Positions 28,964 through 36,948 of a stretch of 64,000 bases of DNA are shown here, piece after piece. Position 1 is the stretch's first letter. Each line of letters opens with the position of its first letter. The notes under the pieces were generated by a model. The model was not told where the DNA came from. It searched no databases and saw only the letters and a program-made list of their open reading frames with translations. This DNA comes from Seonamhaeicola maritimus. Lineage in GTDB: Bacteria; Bacteroidota; Bacteroidia; Flavobacteriales; Flavobacteriaceae. A program made the translations under genes and the position numbers. The stretch is taken from the NCBI RefSeq assembly GCF_008056315.1, contig NZ_VRKQ01000010.1, forward strand, positions 124,001 through 188,000, read 5' to 3'.

Positions 28964-30352
28964 ATGAATTCCATAAAAGCATATATACAGGAAAATAGAC
29001 AGCGTTTTTTAGATGAATTAATTGAACTTATTAAAATACCATCAATAAGTGCAGATTCAACTTATAAAAATGATGTCATTAAAACTGCCGAAGCTGTTAA
29101 AGCAAGTCTAGAAAAAGCAGGTTGTGATTCTGTTGAAATTTGTAAAACTGAAGGCTACCCTATTGTTTATGCCGAAAAAACAATAGACCCTAATTTACCA
29201 ACGGTATTGGTTTATGGACATTACGATGTACAACCACCAGACCCATTAGATTTGTGGCACTCACCTCCTTTTGAACCCGTTGTTAAGAAAACAGAAAAAC
29301 ATCCGGATGGGGCAATTTTTGCCAGAGGTGCTTCAGACGATAAAGGCCAGATGTTTATGCATGTAAAGGCCATGGAATTTATGACCTCCACTAACCAATT
29401 ACCATGTAATGTGAAATTCATGATTGAAGGTGAAGAAGAAGTAGGCAGTAAAAATCTTGGGACCTTTGTACAAGAAAACAGGGAACGTTTACAAAACGAT
29501 GTTATACTTATCTCGGATACTGGAATGATTAGTAATAATACCCCATCAATTACCACAGGAATTAGAGGACTAAGCTATGTTGAAGTTGAAATAACTGGCC
29601 CAAACCGAGATTTACATTCTGGATTATATGGTGGTGCAGTAGCCAACCCCATCAATATTTTAAACAAAATGATAGCATCACTTCATGATGAAAACAATCA
29701 TATTACCATTCCAGGATTTTATGATAAAGTAGAAGAACTTTCTCAAGAAGAACGCGCTGAAATGGCAAAAGCACCATTTTCATTAGAGGCATATCAAAAT
29801 GCTTTAGACATTGAATCTATTCACGGAGAAAAAGGGTACACTACAAACGAAAGAAACTCCATAAGACCAACATTAGATGTAAATGGTATTTGGGGTGGTT
29901 ATATAGGTGAAGGTGCCAAAACAGTAATACCAAGTAAAGCTTACGCGAAAATATCCATGCGTTTAGTACCCAATCAAGATTGGGCAGAAATAACTGAATT
30001 ATTCAAAAACCATTTTGAGAGCATTGCCCCAAAAGGAGTTAAAGTTAAAGTAAAACCACATCATGGTGGCAACGGTTATGTTACGCCATTAAACAGTATA
30101 GGTTATCAAGCCGCCTCAAAAGCATATACCGAAACTTTCGGTCAAATTCCAATACCTCAACGTAGCGGTGGTAGCATCCCAATTGTAGCACTATTTGAAG
30201 AAGAACTCAACAGTAAAACCATACTCATGGGCTTCGGTCTTGATAGTGATGCTATTCATTCTCCTAATGAACATTTTGGTGTTTGGAACTACTTAAAGGG
30301 CATTGAAACCATCCCCTATTTTTACAAATATTTTACAGAATTATCTAAATAA
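28964..30352 (+). CDS. M20 family metallodipeptidase (CNDP-like)
   Basis: A 462-residue cytoplasmic peptidase without a signal. Zinc-ligand motifs are visible: VYGHYDVQPPDP near residue 84, ARGASDDKGQ near 121, EGEEEVGSKN near 154 (catalytic Glu-Glu) and the C-terminal GLDSDAIHSPNEHF near 430. It has the M20 dimerisation domain in the middle (GPNRDLHSGLYGG). It should cleave dipeptides, as carnosine-dipeptidase-like M20 enzymes do. It stands alone between its own promoter and a bidirectional terminator. Confidence 0.92.
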   Translation: MNSIKAYIQENRQRFLDELIELIKIPSISADSTYKNDVIKTAEAVKASLEKAGCDSVEICKTEGYPIVYAEKTIDPNLPTVLVYGHYDVQPPDPLDLWHSPPFEPVVKKTEKHPDGAIFARGASDDKGQMFMHVKAMEFMTSTNQLPCNVKFMIEGEEEVGSKNLGTFVQENRERLQNDVILISDTGMISNNTPSITTGIRGLSYVEVEITGPNRDLHSGLYGGAVANPINILNKMIASLHDENNHITIPGFYDKVEELSQEERAEMAKAPFSLEAYQNALDIESIHGEKGYTTNERNSIRPTLDVNGIWGGYIGEGAKTVIPSKAYAKISMRLVPNQDWAEITELFKNHFESIAPKGVKVKVKPHHGGNGYVTPLNSIGYQAASKAYTETFGQIPIPQRSGGSIPIVALFEEELNSKTILMGFGLDSDAIHSPNEHFGVWNYLKGIETIPYFYKYFTELSK

Positions 30353-30355
30353 GTT

Positions 30356-30387
30356 AAAAAGGGTTGAACATATGTTCAACCCTTTTT
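30356..30387. terminator. Bidirectional terminator
   Basis: AAAAAGGGTTGAACA and TGTTCAACCCTTTTT form a perfect stem with minimal loop between two convergent genes. Confidence 0.9.
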
Positions 30388-30391
30388 AAGT

Positions 30392-31150
30392 CTATTTGTT
30401 TACTACTTTTATAACTCTATATAATCTTGAGTTATCCGGACCTGCAACATTTTTTTGATATTCATCAAAAAAGCCATCTGGAAATGGAGTCCCTTCTTTA
30501 TGTCTTGGATTTAAAGCATCACTTAGTTTTGAAAACAAATTATAAGAATATGCTTTGTAAGGGAATTTTTCTGATTTTGGCTCTAGTATTACAGCATTCC
30601 CCCAGCCCTTTCTTTTAGATTTCCCAGCATCCATATCTGCCTTAAAAAATGGCTTCACTTTATCCGCTTCAAATCTAAAATGCCATCCAAGGTCTTTCAC
30701 ATTATGATATTTAATCCTAACAAAATTAAAATCATCTCCTGTAGCTCCGGGCACCTGAATATGGTTTTTTAAATCTCTTAAAACAATCATATCGGTAGTT
30801 GTACTCAAATGCCTTGTTTCCATGTCTTCCATTTTTACATCTGGAAACATATCCTTAATTCCTCCCCAATTAATTTCTTTATCAATATCTGTAAATCCAT
30901 TAACAATTAAAATATTTGGTTCGTTTTCTAAATCTGTTCCTCCTATTCTAACAAATACTCCCCAAAAAGTCATATTGCCTTTTTCAATTTCACTTTCAGC
31001 AAACTTGCTCCAATACTTTACTTCTCGTTTTATGACCTCTTCCATGTCTGTGTCTGCAACTCTCCTATGCATGTGTACGGAAGTGCCTTGTGCTTGAATA
31101 AATTGACTACTCATTAACATAATGAATAGCATCATAATTGTTTTTTTCAT
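30392..31150 (-). CDS. Secreted protein of unknown function, dimeric alpha/beta-barrel-like
   Basis: A 252-residue protein with a signal peptide (about 1-20, ending FIQAQ). No family is recognised with confidence. Two halves each look like a ferredoxin-like alpha/beta unit (FWGVFVRIGG...NILIVNGFTDIDKEI and FNFVRIKYHNVKDLGWHF). The gene at 46631 encodes a protein of similar length, signal and general pattern, so both may belong to one family of secreted, NIPSNAP-like or EthD-like proteins. It is monocistronic, with 272 bp of non-coding DNA upstream in which no gene was seen. Confidence 0.6.
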   Translation of the reverse strand: MKKTIMMLFIMLMSSQFIQAQGTSVHMHRRVADTDMEEVIKREVKYWSKFAESEIEKGNMTFWGVFVRIGGTDLENEPNILIVNGFTDIDKEINWGGIKDMFPDVKMEDMETRHLSTTTDMIVLRDLKNHIQVPGATGDDFNFVRIKYHNVKDLGWHFRFEADKVKPFFKADMDAGKSKRKGWGNAVILEPKSEKFPYKAYSYNLFSKLSDALNPRHKEGTPFPDGFFDEYQKNVAGPDNSRLYRVIKVVNK

Positions 31151-31422
31151 AATGACTTATTTAGTTGGTTAATAATTTGTTTGAAAAAAATACCAAACCC
31201 AAGTTGCTTCGTGAAACAAGAGAAGAGATAAGGCTGCTATAAGGAATTGTTAGGAATGGAATTAATTATGCAAATAATTTAACTCATTTTTAAATGTACA
31301 CATAATATCAGTGGTTTCCAATTAAATGCGTAGTTATAGCCTATAGACCGTTAATTTTTTACCATTAAAATCACAAAACACATATCGGACAGATAAATAA
31401 ATATCTTTTCTTTGCATTTGAT

Positions 31423-32283
31423 ATGAAAAACCAACATACCAGCCACCTTTTAATTCTTACCCTAGCAACACTTCTAATTAGCACATCTGGTGCATTAGGT
31501 AGATTTATAGATTTACCAACCACAATAATTATTTGGTGGCGTGCTGCCTTAGGTGCTTTATTTCTATACCTATATTGTCGTCATAAAAAACTTAATCTAA
31601 AAATACGCTCAAGAAGTGACTTACCTACCATTGTAATAGGTGGACTGCTACTGGGTAGTCATTGGGTTACCTATTTTTATGCATTAAAATTGTCAAACGT
31701 CGCTCTTGGGATGCTATCAATGTTTACATTTCCTGTAATTACGGCTTTACTAGAGCCTTTTTTTACAAAATCAAAATTCAATCCTATTCATGTGTTACTA
31801 GCTATTCTAGTCTTAATAGGCATTTACATTCTGGCACCAGAGTTTAATTTTGAAAGTTCACATGTAAAAGGCATTCTATTTGGGTTGTTTTCGGCTGTTT
31901 GTTATGCTTTAAGAAATTTAATTTTAAAAAGACATGTTGCCACATATAATGGTACAGTACTTATGATGCAACAAGCACTTATTATTAGCATTGTTTTGCT
32001 ACCTGCTATGTTTTTTCTTGATTCCAGTAATATAAAAACACAGTTTCCTTATATTATAATTCTTGCCCTAGTCACAACGGCTATTGGTCATTCATTATTC
32101 ATAAAAAGTTTAAAATATTTCTCGGTGAGTACCGCTAGTATCATTGGTACAACTCAACCCATTTTCGGAATTATTATTGCTTTTTTCTTTTTAAATGAAA
32201 TACCAACTCTAAATACATTTATTGGAGGTTCATTAATTCTTGCAACTGTAATTATTGAGAGTATCAGATCTAAAAAGGGATAA
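31423..32283 (+). CDS. EamA/DMT-family transporter
   Basis: A 286-residue inner-membrane protein with about ten hydrophobic segments arranged as two EamA halves. The first half has STSGALGRFIDLPTTIIIWWRAALGALFL-type features (positions 31475-31570), and the second ends ATVIIESIRSKKG. The repeat-end motif SASIIGTTQPIFGIIIAFFFLNE is typical of the drug/metabolite transporter superfamily. The substrate cannot be told from sequence. It is a single gene; the 31151-31422 region upstream is its only regulatory space. Confidence 0.88.
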   Translation: MKNQHTSHLLILTLATLLISTSGALGRFIDLPTTIIIWWRAALGALFLYLYCRHKKLNLKIRSRSDLPTIVIGGLLLGSHWVTYFYALKLSNVALGMLSMFTFPVITALLEPFFTKSKFNPIHVLLAILVLIGIYILAPEFNFESSHVKGILFGLFSAVCYALRNLILKRHVATYNGTVLMMQQALIISIVLLPAMFFLDSSNIKTQFPYIIILALVTTAIGHSLFIKSLKYFSVSTASIIGTTQPIFGIIIAFFFLNEIPTLNTFIGGSLILATVIIESIRSKKG

Positions 32284-32358
32284 ATTTCTTTGTTTTTTAT
32301 GTAACAATTCCTTGGCTTTAACGTTCTAATAGTCAATCAATCAAAAAACAATCACATT

Positions 32359-33459
32359 ATGTTAAAGCAATTCTTCATCATTTGCTCAGGGGCTGATACC
32401 GATATTTTAGAACAGTGCTCTAAAGGTGAACAAAATAAATATGCCGGAATTGGCGCCACCGTGTTCTTCACAGCTCTAATGGCATTTATAGCTGCAAGTT
32501 ATGCCCTATACACAGTATTTGACAATCTTTTCACTGCCATTGCTTTCGGTTTTATTTGGGGATTACTCATTTTTAACTTAGACAGGTACATAGTCTCAAC
32601 TATAAAAAAAACAGGTAAGGTTATAGATGAATTTATTCAAGCTACACCCAGAATTATTCTAGCAGTCATTATAGCGGTAGTAATAGCCAAACCTTTAGAA
32701 TTAAAAATATTTGAAAAAGAAATTAATCAGGTTTTATTAGAGCAAAAAAATCAATTAACCCTAGAAAACAAAACTCAGATTGCAGCTCAGTATTCACCTC
32801 CTATCGAAGAGTTAAATAATAATATCACAGCTTTACAAAATCAAATTGACACTAAGGAAACTGAAGTAAATGAACTCTATGATACTTATATTGCTGAAGC
32901 CGAGGGTCGCGAAGGCACCAAGCTATTAGGTAAAGGTCCTGTTTATAAAGAAAAGAGAGAGAAACACGATGCGCTTCTAGCTGAATTGCAACAACTGAAA
33001 GCCGAAAATAAAGCGAAAATAAACGATGCCGAATCTAACATAGCAAAACTAAAGGGTGATTACGAAGCAGAAGTAATCACTACACAACCAATAATTAATA
33101 GCTTTGATGGTTTAATGGCACGTGTTAATGCCCTAGGTGAATTACCTTGGTTACCATCATTCTTTATATTCTTATTGTTTTTGGTAATAGAAACATCTCC
33201 AATTTTTGCTAAATTATTATCTCCTAAAGGAGCTTATGATCTTAAACTTGAAGATCAAGAAACAGCATTGAAAACAAATGTTGCTCAAAACAAAAATCAA
33301 AGAGAACTTCTTCTAAAAACCGACTACGCTATTAACGACCGTATTTATACAGACATAGAACAAGAAGAAGAACTTTACACCTATAAGCGCAAAAAAGCTA
33401 GAGAGCTTATGCAGCTACAAGCAGATGCTTTCTTCAAAAATCAAAAAAACATATTATAA
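32359..33459 (+). CDS. DUF4407 membrane protein with coiled coil
   Basis: A 366-residue protein with the DUF4407 opening FFIICSGADTDILEQCSKGE and about four membrane segments: two near residues 30-75, one near 95-115 and one near 265-285. A long coiled coil (about 125-245, ENKTQIAAQ...LNNNITALQNQIDTKE...) lies between the third and fourth segments. The family is common in Bacteroidota and has no known function. The gene converges directly on the STAS gene, with the two stop codons touching at 33459/33460. Confidence 0.85.
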   Translation: MLKQFFIICSGADTDILEQCSKGEQNKYAGIGATVFFTALMAFIAASYALYTVFDNLFTAIAFGFIWGLLIFNLDRYIVSTIKKTGKVIDEFIQATPRIILAVIIAVVIAKPLELKIFEKEINQVLLEQKNQLTLENKTQIAAQYSPPIEELNNNITALQNQIDTKETEVNELYDTYIAEAEGREGTKLLGKGPVYKEKREKHDALLAELQQLKAENKAKINDAESNIAKLKGDYEAEVITTQPIINSFDGLMARVNALGELPWLPSFFIFLLFLVIETSPIFAKLLSPKGAYDLKLEDQETALKTNVAQNKNQRELLLKTDYAINDRIYTDIEQEEELYTYKRKKARELMQLQADAFFKNQKNIL

Positions 33460-33738
33460 TTAGGCAGCATCACCCGTTTTAAAATGATTGTATAAATCAT
33501 TACAACCATAACCAATTATGGTCAAACTCTTATTTTTATCAAGAGCAAGCTGACTCAATTCAGTAATGGCCTTAACTCCGAAACGGTCCATTCTCTCAAC
33601 CCCTTCAAGGCTAATAGTTAGACTATCAATTTCATCAAAAATGTTGCTGAATTCTTGTTGGAATAAGTTTACACTTTTCCGATTTAAAGTACCGTAAATT
33701 TCAAAATAATTATTGAAGCTTGTAATTTTCAATTCCAT
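33460..33738 (-). CDS. STAS-domain protein (anti-sigma-factor antagonist-like)
   Basis: A 92-residue single-domain protein. The ATG at 33738 (MELKITSFNNYFEIYG) gives a normal STAS domain start; an upstream in-frame start adds eight unlikely residues. The core SLTISLEGVERMDRFGVKAIT places a conserved Asp (D of MDRFG) where SpoIIAA-type proteins have the Asp-Ser pair. The residue that is usually the phosphorylated Ser is Arg here, so the standard phospho-switch may be absent. No kinase or phosphatase partner is adjacent. Confidence 0.75.
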   Translation of the reverse strand: MELKITSFNNYFEIYGTLNRKSVNLFQQEFSNIFDEIDSLTISLEGVERMDRFGVKAITELSQLALDKNKSLTIIGYGCNDLYNHFKTGDAA

Positions 33739-33944
33739 AACATGCTTTTTAAAAGTTAACAATAAATCTGGAGGGAGAATAATCTACTGATTATCAGCAT
33801 AAATATAAGAATTTAATAGCTAAATTCTTTCATTTTATCGATTAACATATTATATCATTGGATAAAAAGAAATCTACAAAAAAAGAATACTAAAAATTAA
33901 TTTTAATCTTAGTTTAGTTATTTTTACTTTATCAAACTAGCAGC

Positions 33945-34379
33945 ATGAAAAAATTACTACTTATTTTAGGTCTAATAGTAATTTCTATTTCTCACGGTTA
34001 TACTCAAAATAATGGAAAAAACAAAGAAGATATTAAGGCCGTTTTAGAAACACAAAGACTAGCTTGGAATAAAGGAGATATTAAAACATACATGGAGGGC
34101 TATTGGAAAAATGATTCTCTTAAATTCTACGGAAAAAGTGGCATTACCAATGGCTGGAAAAACACCTTAGATAGGTATTTAAAAGCCTACCCATCAAAAA
34201 ATCATACTGGAGAATTAAATTTCAAAATTAATGCCATATCTAAAATTACTCAAAAAGCTTATTATGTTTTAGGCGAATATCATTTAAAATGGGAAATTGG
34301 CAATGCCGATGGCATTTTTATGCTAGTCTTTAAAAAGATTAATGGCGAATGGAAAATAATAGCCGACACTTCCAGTTAA
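33945..34379 (+). CDS. Secreted DUF4440/SnoaL-like protein
   Basis: A 144-residue protein with a signal peptide (ending HGYTQ) and an NTF2-like fold of the DUF4440 type: IKAVLETQRLAWNKGDIKTYMEGYW near the start and a C-terminal FMLVFKKINGEWKIIADTSS. Many members are of unknown function; some resemble ketosteroid isomerase. It lies 13 bp upstream of the S37-type peptidase gene and is probably co-transcribed. The 33763-33944 gap ahead of it holds no gene. Confidence 0.82.
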   Translation: MKKLLLILGLIVISISHGYTQNNGKNKEDIKAVLETQRLAWNKGDIKTYMEGYWKNDSLKFYGKSGITNGWKNTLDRYLKAYPSKNHTGELNFKINAISKITQKAYYVLGEYHLKWEIGNADGIFMLVFKKINGEWKIIADTSS

Positions 34380-34392
34380 ATATTAAATACTT

Positions 34393-35691
34393 ATGAGATT
34401 AAACCGTATTGCTTTACTACTATTCATTCTCTTAATTGCTAGTTGTAAAACTTCAGTTCCTGTTACTAGTTCACAAAAGTCAAATTTCGAAAAATTAGCT
34501 TCCATAAAAAATGTGGTGAAAATTGAAAAACGAGATTTAATAAGTCATTTCGACGAGAATTATGAAATCTGGTTCAAGCAACCTATAGATCATAATGATT
34601 TATCAAAAGGAACCTTTAATCAACGCGTGTTTTTAGGATTTGAGAATGCGTCAAAACCGGTGATTGTTGAATTGAGAGGTTACGGGATTGGTTCTGATAA
34701 AGCTGGAGAATTAGCAAGTCATTATGAAGCGAATCAATTGGCAATTGAACACAGATACTTTAACAACTCGAGACCAGCTGAAATAGATTGGAACACCTTG
34801 ACAATTGAAAATTCAGCCAAAGATCAAAGCATAATAATTAATGCTATTAGACACGTTTTCCCTAAATCTAAATTTATTTCAACAGGTATTTCTAAAGGGT
34901 GCCAGACTACGATGGCTCATAGAAGATTTTTTCCGAAAAATGTTGATGCCAGTGTTTGTTATGTCGGTCCGTTAAACTTCAAAAGAGAGGACCCTAGAAT
35001 ATATTCATTCCTAGAAAATGTAGGTACAAAAGAAGAGCGTAATAAAGTAAAAGCATTTCAAAATTTATGTTTTGAAAATAGATCGGCTCTTCTTGAGCAA
35101 ATGAAAAATGCTGCTAACAAAGGCCAATTGTCTTGGGAATTTGGAGTTGAAAATGCATTGGATTACACAATACTAGAATACTCATTTGCCTATTGGCAAT
35201 GGGGTACAGATGTAAACAGCATTCCTCCTAATAATGCTTCACCCGATAAAATTTACAAACATTTAATTGATGTTGTAGGTTATAGTTTCTTTGAAGCCGC
35301 ATCTGTTGAAAATTTACAACCTTATTTTTGGGCTGCTTTAACCGAACAGGGGATTTATGGTTATGAAACTAAACCTTTTAAAAAGTATTTTGGTTCGAAT
35401 GAAGTTAAAAAGTTTGATTGGGCATTTCCTGAAGGAATATCTAAAACTTATGATACTCAGCCAATGCAAGAAATCAAGTCTTATTTAGATAAATCTGCTG
35501 AAAAAATTCTTTTTATTTACGGCCAGTATGATACATGGAGTGCTACGGCGGTAGAATTGCAAAAAGATGCTTCAAAAAGGCAATTATATAAATTTGTAAA
35601 ATCTAAAGGAGATCATAAAACACGTATTAAAAGCTTTGAAAAAGAAAGGCAAAATGAAATTTACAATATTATTGATAATTGGTTGAAATAA
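34393..35691 (+). CDS. S28/S37-type serine tripeptidyl aminopeptidase, lipoprotein
   Basis: A 432-residue lipoprotein (signal ending LIASCKTS). It has the opening WFKQPIDHNDLSKGTFNQRVFLG typical of S28/S37 (PS-10) peptidases, then ELRGYG, IEHRYFNNSRP and a nucleophile elbow GISKGCQTT near residue 169, where Ser is followed by KGC in place of the usual KGG. The late motifs YGQYDTWSA near 376 and KSKGDHKTR near 401 supply Asp and His. It should release tripeptides or Pro-X dipeptides from peptide N-termini outside the cytoplasm. It converges on the hydroxyproline operon, and a shared role in peptide use is possible. Confidence 0.82.
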   Translation: MRLNRIALLLFILLIASCKTSVPVTSSQKSNFEKLASIKNVVKIEKRDLISHFDENYEIWFKQPIDHNDLSKGTFNQRVFLGFENASKPVIVELRGYGIGSDKAGELASHYEANQLAIEHRYFNNSRPAEIDWNTLTIENSAKDQSIIINAIRHVFPKSKFISTGISKGCQTTMAHRRFFPKNVDASVCYVGPLNFKREDPRIYSFLENVGTKEERNKVKAFQNLCFENRSALLEQMKNAANKGQLSWEFGVENALDYTILEYSFAYWQWGTDVNSIPPNNASPDKIYKHLIDVVGYSFFEAASVENLQPYFWAALTEQGIYGYETKPFKKYFGSNEVKKFDWAFPEGISKTYDTQPMQEIKSYLDKSAEKILFIYGQYDTWSATAVELQKDASKRQLYKFVKSKGDHKTRIKSFEKERQNEIYNIIDNWLK

Positions 35692-35697
35692 TACTTA

Positions 35698-36945
35698 TCA
35701 AAACTTTCTATCGATATGAAACGGGGTTAAATCTAAAGATGATTGTCTATCTGATATAATTTCTGAAACTAATTTACCTGTAGCTGTACTCATACTCCAA
35801 CCCATCATAGCATGTCCTGTTGCAATAGTTAAGTTATTACATTTTGACGATTTACCAATGTATGGTAATCCATCTGGAGAAAGGGGTCTTAAACCTGAAG
35901 CTGATTCCAATTTTTCTTCTTGATTTAACTCTATTTCCGGGTAATATTCATTCACAGCTTTTGCTATGGCATTAACTCTAACATTATTAATATGATTACT
36001 GATTCCAGCAATTTCCATGGTTCCCGCAAACCGAGTAAATCCATTCATCGGGGTTACGGCAACCTTAGCCTCCGCTAAAATAGCTGGTACAGTTATTTTA
36101 ATTTCTCGATTAGTATTTATCCGATATCCTTTTCCTGCTTGTAGTAATAGTTTCAATCCTATTTTTTTACTTAAAAAAGCACTCCATGAACCAGCAGCTA
36201 AAACAAATTCATCGGCACTTAAAACTTGATTTTGAGTTTTAACTTTAGAAATATTTCCATTCTGAAATTCTAAATCTTCTACCTCATCGTTTGTAAAAAA
36301 CGAAACACCAACCTTTTTTAAATAGGCTTTCATTTCATTCATAAATTCATGCGGTGTTGAATGATGGTCACATTCAAAATACGTACCTCCTATACTTTTA
36401 ATAGAAACGTTAGGTTCTATTTGCTTTATGTCATATAAGTTCACTTCCTTAGCCGCTAAGCCCAAATCGTTAGCCATTTTAACCATATAAATTTCTTCCT
36501 TCATAGCCTCTTCTGTTTGACATAACATAAGAAGACCCTTCTTTTCATAATGAGATTTAAAATTCTCCGATTTACTTATATCTTGAAACAGTTCCTGACT
36601 CAAAACCGAAATATCTCGAATAGCTTTCCCAGATTTTTTTACATGCTCCGGATTGCAAGACTTATTAAATGCCCAAACCCATTTTAAAAAGTCCGTATCT
36701 AAACGTGGTTTAATATATAATGGGCTTGAAGGATTAAACATCCACTTCAGTCCTTTTTTCATAACACCGGGAGCAGACAATGGAATAATATGACTGGGAG
36801 ATAAATAACCGGCATTAATGTAAGACGCCCCTGCATCCATGTTTGATTTATCAATTACTGTTACCTGATGTCCTTCTTTATAAAGATAATAAGCTGCACA
36901 AAGCCCAATAATTCCTCCACCTATAATTACAACTTCCCTTCCCAT
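35698..36945 (-). CDS. FAD-dependent D-amino-acid dehydrogenase, probable cis-4-hydroxy-D-proline dehydrogenase
   Basis: A 415-residue DadA/glycine-oxidase-type flavoprotein. The N-terminal dinucleotide motif is VIIGGGIIGLCAAYYL and the C-terminal FAD region is SGLRPLSPDGLPYIGKS and ATGHAMMGWSM. The 4-hydroxyproline epimerase, deaminase-type and semialdehyde dehydrogenase genes in the same operon indicate that it oxidises cis-4-hydroxy-D-proline to 1-pyrroline-4-hydroxy-2-carboxylate. It is the last gene of the minus-strand operon and follows the S9 peptidase by 3 bp. Another D-amino acid substrate cannot be excluded. Confidence 0.85.
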   Translation of the reverse strand: MGREVVIIGGGIIGLCAAYYLYKEGHQVTVIDKSNMDAGASYINAGYLSPSHIIPLSAPGVMKKGLKWMFNPSSPLYIKPRLDTDFLKWVWAFNKSCNPEHVKKSGKAIRDISVLSQELFQDISKSENFKSHYEKKGLLMLCQTEEAMKEEIYMVKMANDLGLAAKEVNLYDIKQIEPNVSIKSIGGTYFECDHHSTPHEFMNEMKAYLKKVGVSFFTNDEVEDLEFQNGNISKVKTQNQVLSADEFVLAAGSWSAFLSKKIGLKLLLQAGKGYRINTNREIKITVPAILAEAKVAVTPMNGFTRFAGTMEIAGISNHINNVRVNAIAKAVNEYYPEIELNQEEKLESASGLRPLSPDGLPYIGKSSKCNNLTIATGHAMMGWSMSTATGKLVSEIISDRQSSLDLTPFHIDRKF

Positions 36946-36948
36946 TAA

